A program made the translations under genes and the position numbers. Below, piece after piece: positions 1 through 11,569 of a DNA stretch of 64,000 bases. The DNA is from Paguma larvata (lineage: Eukaryota; Chordata; Mammalia; Carnivora; Viverridae). The DNA lies in contig CM057844.1 of NCBI GenBank assembly GCA_030068075.1, forward strand, positions 744,001 to 808,000, written 5' to 3'. The notes beneath the pieces were generated by a model that had not been told where the DNA came from, did no database searches, and saw nothing but the letters and a program-made list of their open reading frames with translations. Numbering within the stretch: position 1 is the stretch's first letter; each line of letters starts with the position of its first letter.

Positions 1-1224
1 TGGGAGCACGTGGGCAGAAGGAATGTACACAGCAGCCCAAGGGCAGCTAGGGCATCTGCTCACGACATATGTTTCTTGCCACTATGTCCAGCACCATATT
101 AGGCACTGGGGACATAATGAAGAACTGAAACAGTACAGCTCCTGCCTTGGCTTGCTGCAGGTAAGTCTTCCTTGGTGGCACTCCCTGGTCATGCCAGTCT
201 TGGGTAATCATCATTACCTCTTCCATGATTTAGAGAAACCACAGGCTATCCTAGGGTAACTCCCCATCTGGTTGGAACTTTGTAAAGGTGTGGACACAGC
301 AACTCCAAGGGCTTGTCTGACAAACAGTGAGTGTCTTCATCTTTCTTTCTCCTGAGGGCAGTAGTTCACCTGCCTCACCCTGCGCTACAATTGCTCCCTC
401 AACACACAGCTAAAGAGTGAGAGCAAAACAGTGTATGTTTATTACATATTATCTAATTAGGAATTAGATTCCTAATTCACTCAGAAACTTAGCCATATTT
501 ATTCTATGTCTGTGGCAATTGGCGTGGCACTTACATTGGCTGATTTCCCATTCCATAAATGTTTCTTCTGTCAGATTCACTATTCAAACTCAGACGTGGT
601 GTGGAATTAGCTGTGGGAGACTCAGGCTAGCAGAAGGAGAGTTTAAAGTATTGTAAGTGCACTTCGTGGACAAACTTATAATAGTTGTCTGGTTAACTCT
701 GTATGTCTACATTTAAGTTTACATATGTCAGGTTTAGGTAAACTTCAGATTTAGGCTGAATCCCAAAACTGAAACCAAACTTCAGTGCATTTTTAACATA
801 ATATTTTCCCCTTAGAGTTTAAGGTGGAAAGCGGTGAAATGCATATTTCATATTGATAAATATACAAGTCACCCAGAAGATATATCACAAACCTTCACGT
901 ATCTAACTATGTTGTCAAAATATATGTCTGAGACATATGTTTTTTCACCTTTAAAATCTCCACAGTGAGGATGTGCCGTAATTGGAATGTCTTCCAAGGG
1001 ATATATCAATCAGGTGGCAGTCACTGCCTGTTAACACAAGAACTGGCATGTTACTCCTGATGGCCAGATAGATGATGGCAACCTGCAGTATGTTTGTCAG
1101 GAAACCAGGTGAGAGTCAGTGGGCAGCATCATTGTATGAAGAACTTCTGGTAACACATCAATAAAGCAGCAGCTTTGATGTGAATGGATATGAACACCTA
1201 GGAAGGCAACCTCAGAGACAATAG
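1..1224. other. intergenic, no gene recognised
   Basis: AT-rich sequence with no open frame that looks like a protein and no repeat family I can name. The short open frame at 23-259 has no recognisable domain and no splice context, so I do not call it. Confidence 0.5.
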
Positions 1225-1236
1225 TGATGCACTTTA

Positions 1237-1469
1237 TTTTTATTTATTTAGTTTTTAAAAAATGTTTATTTATTTATTTTTGAGAGAGAGAGAGGGTGCA
1301 CGCGAGCCAGTGAGGGAGGGGCAGAGAGCAAGGGAAACAGAATCTGAAGTAGGCTCCAGGCTCTGAGCTGCCAGCACAGGGCCTGACACGAGGCTCGAAC
1401 CCATGAACCATGAGATCATGACCTGAGCCAAAGTCAGACACTTAACCAACTGAGCCACCCAGGCACCCT
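1237..1469 (-). mobile_element. Felid Can-SINE, full length, antisense
   Basis: The plus strand reads A/T-rich tail, GA-rich stretch, body and then the tRNA-like head ending 'gagccacccaggcaccc', so the element is on the minus strand. It is flanked by a target-site duplication, gatgcacttta, at about 1226-1236 and 1472-1482, which shows a complete L1-mediated insertion. Confidence 0.9.
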
Positions 1470-1827
1470 GAGATGCACTTTAAGAGAAATCCCAAATTGT
1501 CAGTGCTCCTCAGGGAACAGAGGATGAGATATGTGGCAGACAACACATGAACAGCATCAGCCACAACTCAAACAGCAATTCGGAAGCTTTAAGAAAACAG
1601 GTCTTAGGAATACCTTAACCAATATATTTCATTTATGTTTTCCTTTTTTAAATATATACTTAGGAGAAATATATGATAAAAATGATTTACAAATAAGTCT
1701 AAAAGAACTCTTTCAGTAAATGTAAAATTTCTCATAGATGAGAAAGCAGTGTGTCATAGAAATTGGTAGCTTTCTTTTCCTCCACGGTGTATAAAATAAT
1801 GGCAAAGCTCAATGAAGAGCAGTAGCT

Positions 1828-2054
1828 GTAGTGGTAAGACTCTCATCCTGGAGTCTAAGTGTAAGGGTTAAATATGCACTCTGCTGCTTCCTAGGTGTGT
1901 GACCTAGAGTCTCTCTTTGCCTTGGCTGTCTTATCTGAAAAACAAGAAAAACAATAATCCCTCCCTCCTAGGTGGTTGTGAGCAAGAGATGAAATAATAA
2001 TGTATAGAAGGTCCTTACCACAGGGTTAACACATGGCAGGTGGCGAATAAATGT
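1828..2054 (+). repeat. MIR element
   Basis: An old tRNA-derived SINE. The order of landmarks is MIR-like: 'ctgcttcctaggtgtgtgacc', then 'cttatctgaaaaacaa', then 'aataatccctccctcctaggtggttgtgag', then a 3' end like 'acatggcaggtggcgaataaatg'. It ends next to the nested SINE/L1 cluster that follows. Confidence 0.75.
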
Positions 2055-2065
2055 GAGTGACTTTT

Positions 2066-2163
2066 TCTTTAAGTAGGTTTCACACCAGGATGGAACCCAA
2101 CATATGGCTCGAACTCACAACCCTAAGATAAAGACCACAGCTGAGATCAAGAGTCAGATGCTT
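2066..2163 (-). mobile_element. Can-SINE, distal part, split by an L1
   Basis: This is the body of an antisense SINE that stops abruptly at 'aagagtcagatgctt'. The missing tRNA-like head resumes at 5126 after an inserted L1. The SINE itself appears flanked by gagtgactttt (2055-2065) and a matching gagtaacttt copy near 5168. Confidence 0.75.
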
Positions 2164-5125
2164 TCACCAGAAATACCAACTCTACAGGGAACACAATGGC
2201 ATTAAACCCTAGCCGGACTTATCAAAAAGAAAAGAGAAAGGACCCAAATAGATAAAACCATGAATGAAAGAGGAGAGATCACAACCAACACCACTGAAAT
2301 ACAAACAATTATAAGAGAATACTACGAAAAAATTATATGCCAATGAACTGGACAATCTGGAAGAAATGGACAAATTTATAGAAACTCACAAACTACCAAA
2401 ACTGAAACAGGAAGAAATAGAAAATTTCTATTTCCCAAAATGAGCAAAGAAATTGTATCAGTTAATAAAAAAATCTCCCAACAAAAAAGAGTCCTGGGCC
2501 AGATGGCTTCCCAGAGGAATTCAACCAGACATTTAAAGAAGAGTTAATACCTATTCTTCTCAAACTGTTCCAGAAAGTCGAAGTTGAAAGAAAACTCCCA
2601 AACTCACTCTACAAATCTGGCATTACCTTGATTCCAAAACCAGATAAAGACCCCACTAAAAAAGAGAATTACAAACCAATATCCCTGATGAACCTGGATG
2701 CAAAAATTCTCAATAAAACACTGGTAAATTGAATTAATGGTATATTAAAAGAATTATTCACCATGATCAAGTGGGGTTTATTCCTGGGCTGCAGGGCTGG
2801 CTCAATATTTGCTAATCAATCAACATGATATGCCACATTAATAAAAGAAAAGATAAGATCCTGTCAATAGATGCAGAAAAAGCTTTGACAAAATATAGCA
2901 TCCATTTCTGATAAAAAATCTCAACAGAGTAGGGATTGATGGAACATACCTCAACATCATAAAGGCCATATACAAAAGATCCGCAGCTAATATCATCCTT
3001 AATGGGGAAAAACTGAGAGTCTTTCTCCTACAATCTGAAGAAACAAGACAAGGATGTCCACTCTCACCATTGCTATTTAACATAGGAGTCTTAGCATCAG
3101 TAATCAGACAACAAAAAGAAATAAAAAGCATATGAATCATCAAGGAGAAAGTCAAACTGTCACTATTTGCAGATGACATGATACTCTATATTTAAAAATC
3201 TGAAAGACTCCACCAAATAATTTCTAGAACTAATACATGAATTCAGCAAAGGTACAGGATATAAAATCAACATACAGAAATCTATTGCATTTCTATACAC
3301 CAATAATGAAGCAGCAGTAAAAGAAATCAAGAAATCGATTCCATTTGTAACTGCACCAAAAAATAATAAGGTACCTAGGAATAAACCTAACTAAAGACGC
3401 AAAATACCTGTACCCTGAAAACTATAGAACACCTATGAAAGAAATTGAAGAGGACACAAAGAAATGGAAAAGAATTCATGCTCATGGATTGAAAGAACAT
3501 ACATTGTTAAAATGCCTATACTACTCAAAGCAGTCTACACATTTAGCGCAATCCCATCAAAAAACCACCAGCATTTTTCACATAGCTAGAACAAACAGTC
3601 CTAAAATTTGTATGGAATCACAAAAGACCATGAATAGCCAAAGCAATCCTGAAAAAGAAAAACAAAACTAGCAGCATCAGGATCCTGGACTTTAAGCTAT
3701 ATTACAAAGCTGTGGTCATCAAGACACTATGGTACTAGCACCAAAACAGACACATCGATCAATGAAACAGAATACGAAACCCAGAAACAAACCCACGTAT
3801 ATGGTCAACTCATCATCAACAAAGCAGGAAAGAATATCCAATGGAAAAAAGACAGCCTTTTCAACAAATGGTTGGGGAAACTGGATGGCCACATGCAGAA
3901 GATTGAAACTGGACCACTTCATTACACCATACACAAAAGTAAACTCAAAATTGATGAAAGACCTAAATATGAGATAGGAAGCCAGCATAATCCTATAGGA
4001 GAACATAGGCAGCAACCTCTTTGACCTTGGCCAAAGCAACTTCTTTCTAGATACGTTGCTGAAGGCAAAGGAAACAAAACAAACATAAACTATTGGGTCT
4101 TCATCAAGATAAAAGCTTTTTCACAGCAAAGGAAACTATCAACAAAACTAAAAGCAGCCTATGGAATGGGAGAAGATATTTGCAAATTACATATCTGATA
4201 AAAGATTAGTACCCAAAATCTATAAAGAACTTAATCAAACTCAACACCCAAAGAATAAATAACCCAGTTGAGAAAGGGGCAGAAGACATGAATAGACACT
4301 TTTCCAAAGAAGGCATTCAGATGACTAACAGACACATGAAAAGATGCTCAACATCACTCATCTTCAAGGAAATGAGAATCAAAATCACAATGAGATATCA
4401 CCTCACGCCTGTCAGAATGGCTAAAATTAACAACACAAGAAACAACAGGTTCTGTCAATGATGTGTAGAAAGGGGAACCCTCTTGCACTGCTGGTAGGAA
4501 TGCAAACTGGTGCAGCTACTCTGTAGAACAGTTAGGGATTCCTCAAAAAACTACAAATAGAAGCACCCTAGGATCCAGCAATTACACTAATAGATATTTA
4601 CCCAAAGGGTACAAAAATACAGATTTGAAGGGGTACATGCATCCCAATGTTTATAGCAGCATTATTATACATAGCTGAACTATGGAGAGAGCCCAAACAT
4701 CTACTGACTGATTAACGCATAGAGAAGATTTGATATATTTATATACAAGGGAATATTACTCAGCCACCGAAAAGAATGAAATCTTGCTATTTGCAATGAT
4801 GTGAATGGTGCTAGAAAGTATTAGGCTAAGTGAAATAAGCCAATCAGGAAAGACAAATACTGTATTATTTCACTCATATGTGGAATTTAAGAAACAAAAC
4901 AGATAAACATATGGGAAGGAGGGGGAAGAGAAGAGAGGGAAACAAACCACAAGAGACTCTTAGAGAACAAACTGTGGTTTGACAGAGGGAGGTTGGTGGG
5001 GGATATGGGGTAGATGGGTGAAGTGGGCACTTATGATGAGCACTGGGTACTGTAAGTGGTGAATCATTGAATTCTACTCCTGAAACCAATATTGCACTGT
5101 ATGTTAACTAACTTATGTATAAAAA
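2164..5125 (+). mobile_element. L1 LINE, 5'-truncated, ORF2 degenerate
   Basis: The sequence follows the 3' two thirds of L1 ORF2 in sense orientation. It includes the reverse-transcriptase core LFADDM near 3167-3184, then the cysteine-rich C-terminal region and a 3' UTR ending in 'tgttaactaacttatgtataaaaaaa'. Several stops and frameshifts break ORF2, so it cannot be autonomous. It inserted into an older SINE and made a 15-base target duplication (2149-2163 aagagtcagatgctt and 5126-5140 aagagtcggatgctt). Confidence 0.9.
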
Positions 5126-5165
5126 AAGAGTCGGATGCTTAACCACTGAGCCACCCAGTCCCCCT
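5126..5165 (-). mobile_element. Can-SINE head, other half of the split SINE at 2066
   Basis: It starts with the second copy of the L1 target duplication and continues into 'aaccactgagccacccag', the tRNA-like end of the SINE interrupted at 2163. Confidence 0.75.
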
Positions 5166-5177
5166 TCGAGTAACTTT

Positions 5178-5391
5178 AAAAAAATTTTTTTAATGTTTAT
5201 TTTTAAGACAGAGAGGGACAGAGCATGAGTGGGGGAAGGGCAGAGAGAGAGGGAGACACAGAATCCGAAGCAGGCTCCAGGCTCTGAGCCATCAGCACAG
5301 AGCCCGACGCGGGGCTCGAACTCACAGACCGCGAGATCATGACCTGAGCCGAAGTCGGACGCTCAACCGACTGAGCCACCCAGGCACCCCT
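5178..5391 (-). mobile_element. Felid Can-SINE, full length, antisense
   Basis: Complete element with the tail at left and 'gagccacccaggcacccc' at right. It is bounded by cgagtaacttt at 5167-5177 and at 5392-5402. The low divergence of the body (CpG dinucleotides such as gacgcggggctcg and gaccgcgag retained) suggests a young copy. Confidence 0.9.
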
Positions 5392-5440
5392 CGAGTAACT
5401 TTTAGATCTAAAATAAAAACTGATGGAAATACAAAGAGAA

Positions 5441-5635
5441 ATTTATTTATTTTTAAGTTTTAAAAAAATTCCACTTAGTTAACATATGGTATTATATTCA
5501 TTTAAAGTGTTCAATATAGTAATGCAACACTTCCATTCAACATCCAGTGCCAATCATGACAAATGCACTCCTTAATCCCCATCACCTATTTCATCCATCT
5601 CCCTTCTGGTAACCATCAGTTTGTAAATTCACCAT
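5441..5635 (-). mobile_element. L1 3'-UTR fragment, antisense
   Basis: It matches the order of the L1 3' UTR seen again at 17640-17820: 'attccacttagttaacatat', 'gcactccttaatccccatcacctatttca', 'tctggtaaccatcagttt'. It is truncated after about 190 bases. Confidence 0.75.
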
Positions 5636-5835
5636 CATGTGTGAGAATTTTAATGGACATCTCTCAAAATTGACAGAGATCATGAAGATAAAAATAAGCA
5701 GAGAGTTTGAATTTTACAGATGACAAGCTTCATATGGTAGATAATAGGCTACTGACCCATCAGAGAATCTACATTATTTTCAACCATGCATTGCATGGTC
5801 ACAGAAATTGAGCATGTGCAAGCTTTAAAGAAATT

Positions 5836-6057
5836 GTCAGGGTACCCAGGTGACTCAGTTGGTTAAGTGTCCAACTTTGGCTCAGGTCATGATCTTGTGG
5901 TTCATGAGTTTGAGCCCCACATCGGACTCTGTGCTGATAGTTCAGAGCCGGGGGGCCTGCTTCAGACTCTGTCTGCCTCTCTCTCTGCCCCTCTCTCACT
6001 CATGTGCATTCTCTCTCTCTCTCTCTCTTTCTCTCAAAAATAAATATTTAAGAAAAT
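5836..6057 (+). mobile_element. Can-SINE, sense
   Basis: Head 'gggtacccaggtgactcagttggttaag', body, CT-rich stretch and 'caaaaataaat' tail in plus orientation. A second SINE follows directly, and the short word aattgtc recurs around both, so they probably used the same target site. Confidence 0.85.
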
Positions 6058-6078
6058 ATGTGTTTTTTAAAAAGTTGT

Positions 6079-6300
6079 CGGGGCACCTGGGTGGCTCAGT
6101 TTTAAGCATCTGACTTCGGCCCAGGTCATGATCTCACAGTTCGTGAGTTCGAGCCCTGCGTCGGGCTCCGTGCTGACAAGCTTGCAGCCTGGAGCCTGCT
6201 TTGGATTCTGTGTCTCCCTCTCTCTCTGCTCCTCCTCCACTCATGCTCTGTCTCTCTCTGTCTCTCAAAAATAAATAAATGTTAAAAAAATAAAAAAAAA
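6079..6300 (+). mobile_element. Can-SINE, sense
   Basis: Second sense copy, from 'ggggcacctgggtggctcag' to a long A-rich tail at about 6300. It lies 20 bases after the preceding copy. Confidence 0.88.
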
Positions 6301-6429
6301 CATTTTTTTTAATTGTCAACAAAATTAAAAAAATAGAAACCATGCTATTGGTCACATCAATCACAACACAACACAAAAGAACTGACAACTGAAGATAATA
6401 TATAAATATACTCAAAAATTATAAACTAT

Positions 6430-6950
6430 ATAGAAGTAAATGTACAAAGTTTACCATTGTTAGCATTAGGAAAAATGCAAATAACCTAAATCCCCTTCAT
6501 TAGACAAATAGTTAGAACCATGGTACATCCATAGTATGGGATGCCATGCAGCAGTTAAAAGAATGAGATAGATTTATTATTTACATAAGCCTGAATGATT
6601 TCCAAGACATGCTGATAAATGAAAAAGTAGTTTGAAGAGCAATGATACACTGTATGATACAGTTTATGAGAAAAACCCATGAAGTGAAATTACCTTTCTC
6701 ATGAAATTAAATCCATTTCATACCCACACATACACATGATATGTAATACAAAGAAAACTGTAAAGAAAAATTCTGTGATATTGCATCAATGCGATAACAG
6801 TAAATGCCTCTGGGATGGGCCTAGCATTCAAGGTAATGTGGTCAAGAGGAAGCTTCTTGTCACGGGCATTGTTAGACATTCTTATAACGGTGATATATGT
6901 ATACACTATTGATACCATTTTTAAACCACTTAAAGGAAGGTAAGAAGAGA
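6430..6950 (+). mobile_element. Old L1 3' end fragment
   Basis: The 'tggtacatccatagtatgggatgccatgcagcagttaaaa' stretch and the following text match the end of ORF2 and the 3' UTR of old L1 subfamilies in sense orientation. It is diverged and has no open frame. Confidence 0.65.
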
Positions 6951-7190
6951 AAAACAGTTATGGGTACCATTGTCCAGTGGAAGTACAAGAAGGTTTGCTT
7001 GTAATTTTTTCTCTTCTTCTTGCTCATTCTTTATTCTTCACCTCCTCTACCAATGTTTACATGGTCATGGACTTGACATGGGCCGCACATCATTTCCTGT
7101 TTCCATAGACTGTCATGTCTCTGTGTTAGCCAATTTCCAAGATGGCTGCCAAGATGGGAGTCACACTCTTATTTAGCCACACCAGATTAG
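6951..7190. other. unassigned intergenic sequence
   Basis: No repeat or gene recognised with confidence. It may be the leading part of the LTR-like remnant that follows. Confidence 0.3.
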
Positions 7191-7560
7191 GGTGGGTCTT
7201 CAGCTGCTCTGGCTGAGAAGTCATTGCAGTTCCCATCTTGCTCTCTTTGATTGCTTATGCTGACAGAAGCCAGCCACCCTGCCCTAAGGATGCTCAAGCA
7301 GACCAGTGGAGAGGCCCATGGAGAGAGGTGCTGAGGCTTCCCCCACAGCCAGCACTACCTCAACAGCTATGTGATGAGCCCAGTAGGAGGGGACCCTCCA
7401 GCTTCAGCCAAGCCTTCAGATGATGGCAACCCAGGCAGATATCTGACTATAGCCTCTTGAGACATCCTGAACCAGAACCACCCAGTGAATTCCTGACCCA
7501 CAGAAACCATGAGAGATGATGATTATTGCTGTTTTACACGATTAAGTTGTGTGATATCTG
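7190..7560 (+). mobile_element. probable ancient LTR (MaLR-like) remnant
   Basis: The stretch around 'ggccc atggagagaggtgctgag', 'cttcagatgatggcaaccc' and 'attcctgacccacagaaacc' resembles ancient mammalian LTRs seen widely in other mammals. I see no clean TG...CA ends and no duplication, so the family and limits are uncertain. The open frames here (7238-7423, 7509-7715) are not proteins I recognise. Confidence 0.45.
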
Positions 7561-7844
7561 TTATGAAACATTCTGGGACATTTTCCCAGGCACCCTCCAT
7601 TCATAGGCATCTAATGATTTCAGCTATCCTTGATTACCCTAATCAGCATCGAACACCAGCATCTGTGTTTGATGTTGGCTCAGTCCTCTTTGACCTCTCA
7701 TCTTTACCCACCTGATGGTGAGGCCCCCATCACTTGACCTGCCCCCTAGGATCAGGAAAGGTCATCAGCATGCCTGTGATTGGCTCAAACCTTCCCCTTG
7801 GACACTGTGGAAGCCATTTGAATAGGGCAGCATTCGATCCAGCT

Positions 7845-7990
7845 CTCATCTTACAGAGGAGGACACTGGTGGAGGCTGTGAGAGGCCATGTTAGCTGCTG
7901 GCGGTTGCACAGCCACCAAGCTGAAGAGTGGGAACTCAAGTTAGCCTGGTCCAGAGCTCTTGTCCTACCACCATCCGAGTTGCCTAGAGT
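7845..7990 (-). repeat. MIR fragment, antisense
   Basis: The 'ctcatcttacagaggaggacactg' core followed by 'cacagccaccaagc' and 'ggaactcaagttagcc' is the MIR consensus order read on the opposite strand. Confidence 0.65.
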
Positions 7991-8640
7991 CTAAATTGGA
8001 ACTTCCCCACACATTCTGAAGGCAAGGGCAGGTCTCCACCCTCCATGGACCAGACCATCCCATCTTGGGGTCCCTAGAGCCTTGCAGTGGCCCTGCTCCT
8101 TAGGGCTGTGCTCTTGGGCTAAACATGCTCATGTCCTCAGTTTTCCTATCTAACCTTCCCCACACCTGGTGCCAGGAGGTCTTCCTCACTTATGATAAAG
8201 GAAATGTTTGTGAACCCTGCTTCTGGGCTCCCAAGGAAGCTATACTTTAACATTTACCAAAGTCAAAATGACTGGGCAAAACCTCAAAGTATAACCTCTA
8301 TTTCTGCTCTGGGCACACATTGTATGTCTGCTTTTTAAACAAAACAAAACAAAACAAAAAAAACCAAAAAGGAGCATTCCAAACATAAAGATAAGAAAAA
8401 CAAAATACCTCCTTGGTTCCCCTAAGACTCAAGTCCTATAGCCTTACACACACTAAAAACATGACATAAAGTCTGTAACTTTCTGGAATGTCCTTTGCCA
8501 TGATTATTTGTAACTCTTTGTGTAAAAAATATATAACTCCACACCAAATTTTCCTTCCCTGGAGCATTCTCTTCTTTATGAAGATTGTGTACCCTGGACA
8601 GCTGTCCTCACTTGGGCTCAAAAAAAACCTCTTTTACTTT
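7991..8640. other. unassigned; possible old LTR end
   Basis: Mostly unique-looking. The part at about 8450-8640 ('gtgtaccctggacagctgtcctcacttgggctc', then an A-run and 'cctctttta') resembles the 3' end of an old LTR with a polyadenylation region, but I cannot find its other end. An A-rich (aaaac)n tract lies at 8338-8370. Confidence 0.3.
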
Positions 8641-8655
8641 CTCTTTAAAATTTTA

Positions 8656-8862
8656 GTGTTTATTTATTTTTGAGAGAGAGACACACACACAGAATGTGAG
8701 TGGGGGAGGGACAGAGAGAGACACACACATAGAATCTGAATCAGACTCCAGGCTCCAAGCTGTCAGCACAGAGCCCAACATGGGGCTCAAACCCACAAAC
8801 CATAGGATCATGACCTGAGCTGAAGTTGGACACTTAAACAACTGAGCCACCCAGGCACCCCT
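8656..8862 (-). mobile_element. Felid Can-SINE, antisense
   Basis: Complete element bounded by a perfect 15-base target-site duplication, ctctttaaaatttta, at 8641-8655 and 8863-8877. Confidence 0.93.
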
Positions 8863-8877
8863 CTCTTTAAAATTTTA

Positions 8878-9770
8878 CAAAAGGCTTATTCATTTTGAGA
8901 CTACATTCACTAGACTCTTCATACAAGTTGTGAATCTTCTCCTTGGGGTCAGGAGGAGAGGCAGGTGGCTGCGACTCATGTTCATGTCCACCCAGGAGTG
9001 TGATGGGAATTTCCTGCTTGCCTCTGTGAATGGGAAGACTACAAAAGGGTTAAACACTTTATTTAGATGGCTTTGCTTGTTCTGGAGAATTAATGGAAGA
9101 TAAGCTAAAAGTTCATTTATAAGAGTATTAAAGGATAATTATGATGGAGTAAGTGCAGAGGGTCAAAAGGCATTATGATGAACAGACTTATGACACAGAG
9201 CTGGGGAAAATAGGCTACAGTATATTCAGTAATGCAGCACCCAACATTTCTCCCACGGATTCCTCTATATGTGAAAATTTCTCTCCCTCCCTTCTCTCTT
9301 TACTTCCCCACCCTATTTTAATTAAAAGTATAGTAATTCAATCATTGGTTAGGTCATCTATGAACTTATAATCATAAATTGATCCCAGGAACTTAAGAGT
9401 TTCAGTCAGATACAAATAAGTGACCTTTTAATAGCAACAAAATTAAAAAAAAAAAAAGAAAAAAGACTTCGTACAAAATCTGCTTCAATCAGATTAGATA
9501 GAAAGTGGGTAAAGCTGATTACAATCCCACTAAAGACAATATTTGGGCAGTATTTGTTCTCAAACAATAGTATTAATTCTTCTTTAACAAGCATTATATG
9601 GAAAAAATCAATAATTAATGGAAACTCAGTATTAACTCAGTGCTCCATGTGGCATAGGGAGAAGGAAAGATTGAAGCCCTGGGTCTTCCCTGAACTGAGG
9701 AAAGCAGATGTCACCTGAGTTCCTCAAGTTTTGGGTTAGATTTGAGCATGTTTGGGCTTTTAAAACTAAT
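8878..9770. other. intergenic, no gene recognised
   Basis: No repeat family or coding exon identified. A short A-tract lies at about 9445-9460. Confidence 0.4.
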
Positions 9771-9845
9771 GGCTTTTTTTTTTTTGAGGTATAATTCATG
9801 ACCATAAAATTCACCCCTGTAAAGTGTACACTGCAAGATTTTCAA
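9771..9845 (-). mobile_element. old L1 3'-UTR scrap
   Basis: A T-run followed by 'gaggtataattcatgaccataaaattcacccctgtaaagtgtacac' is a familiar antisense 3' terminus of old L1 subfamilies. Confidence 0.6.
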
Positions 9846-10125
9846 TGACAGGATGTCAGTAATACCCTGAAGTTTTCAGCAGACACTTGACTGAAAATGG
9901 TAGGAGCTTTGCTGTGATCTGTAGCAGAGGAATGTGTGTCTATACAGGTGTGTGTGGTACAGCATGATCTGTCAGACATCACCTGGGGGGGATGCCTTTC
10001 CCTCAGCTCCTGTCCAGTTTCCAGGAATGTTTTGTTTGGCCCAAAGTGTATTAAAACCAAACTTTGAACTACAATGAAAAAATAGGTTGATTTTATATAA
10101 GAATATGGATTTTTGCTTTTTACAG

Positions 10126-10212
10126 AGACATCAGAAAAGCTACAGACTCCAGGCCTCATTCACCCATGGCCATGACAAGCTGTTAGCTGAGAAGTATGTC
10201 CCCTTGGAAGAG
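10126..10212 (+). other. orphan exon-like block, unproven
   Basis: An 87-base open block (29 codons, phase 0) sits between a good acceptor (pyrimidine-rich ttttgctttttacag) and a strong donor (GAG|gtatgt). The reading begins RHQKSYRLQASF and ends YVPLEE. I recognise no family, and no partner exon with matching phase is evident nearby. It may be chance. I list it because both splice signals are strong. Confidence 0.15.
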
Positions 10213-10589
10213 GTATGTGCTCTGGTTCCCCCCAAGCCCCACTACTCCCTATCTATTCTCAGCACCGAGTCTGTGTGTCTGCACATGTTCAGTTACCTAA
10301 GAGGAAAAGAGCATTTCATTGCAGTCTTGGCACTCTCAAAGAGGGTTTAAAAAAATAATGATTGGGAAGGTCTCATGGTCATTTTCATACTCTTTCCACT
10401 TTGCTTATCACCTGCCTGGTCCCTATGCAACTGCTCTATCTATGTATCATCTATGTTTTCATTTAAAAACAAACCACGTTTGTTTTTCATCGACTTTGCT
10501 TTAGTGACAATTTAAGAAACAAGTAATCAACTGCCACATATAGTGAGACTGGAATAGGAACGGAATAAATAGGCCTTTGGTGTGAGGTT

Positions 10590-11565
10590 TTATTACCCCG
10601 CCTAGGAACTATATGTATTTTGCCTGTGCCTTTGATGTCATGTCCATGAAATTATTGCCAAATGCAGTGTCTTGAAGCTTTCCCCCTGTTTTCTTCTAAG
10701 AATGTTATGGTTTTAGGTCTTCAATCCACTTTGAGGTAATTTTTTTATATGGTATAAGGTAAGGATCCAGCTTCATTGTTTTGCATGCTGATATCCAATT
10801 TTCCCAATACCATTTGTGGAAAAGTCTGTCTTCCTCCACTGAATGGCCTTGGCACCCTATCAAAAGTCATTTGACCATGTATGTGATGGTTATTGCTGGG
10901 TTCTCTATTCTATTTCACCGATATATGTGTCTGTCTTCACATGAGTACCATGTGGTTAGGTTACTATAGCTTGCAGTAAGTTTTGAAATTGGGAAGTGTG
11001 AGTCCTCCAGTTTTGTTGTTTTTAAAGATTGTTTTGGCTATTCCAGGTCTCCTGATATTCCATGTGAACTTTAAGGTTTCTGTTTCTGCGGTAAGCGTTA
11101 TTGGGATATTGATGGGGATTGCATTGAGTCTGCAAGATTCCTCTGGGTGGTATGAACATCTTAATAATATTAAGTCTTCCAGTCCATGAACACAGGTTGT
11201 TTTTTCATTTATTGTGTCTTCTTGCATTTATCTCAGCAATATTTTGTAGTTTTCAGTTTATAAATTATCACCTCCTTGGTTAAGTTTATCCCTAAGTATT
11301 TTATTGTTTCAGAAGCTATTGTAAATGGACTTTTTTCTTAACTTTATTTTCAGGTGTTCATCTTTGGTATATAGAAACATAACTGATTTTTGTGTGTAGA
11401 TTTTGTATCCTGCTGTGCGTGTGTCTCTGTGTGTGTGCATATATGTGTGTGCACGCGTGAGTGTGTGTATGTAATCTTAAGGGTTTTCTACATATAAGAT
11501 CATGTCATCTGTGAACTGGCCCTCATTCTTGAAAGATTATATCAGCTGGGTAGAATGCTGGACTT
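10590..11565 (-). mobile_element. old L1 ORF2 fragment, antisense
   Basis: The plus strand reads like reversed L1 ORF2: 'ccagcttcattgttttgcatgctgatatccaattttccca', 'ttgaaattgggaagtgtgagtcctcca', and then 'ctttaaggtttctg'. The antisense open frame at 10964-11227 still shows L1 ORF2 words such as LPNFKTYCKL. It is diverged and interrupted. Confidence 0.8.
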
Positions 11566-11569
11566 CTAG

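Noticed and set aside
2838..4039. Several open frames on both strands of 2838-4039
   Set aside because: They translate L1 ORF2 or its reverse complement; the element is broken.
5836..6300. tRNA-like heads of SINEs considered as tRNA genes
   Set aside because: They are the tRNA-Lys-derived promoters of Can-SINEs joined to SINE bodies and A-rich tails, not functional tRNAs.
1..10500. Search for ENTPD6 exons on the promoter side
   Set aside because: No frame resembling a nucleoside diphosphatase was found; the neighbour is probably beyond the window.
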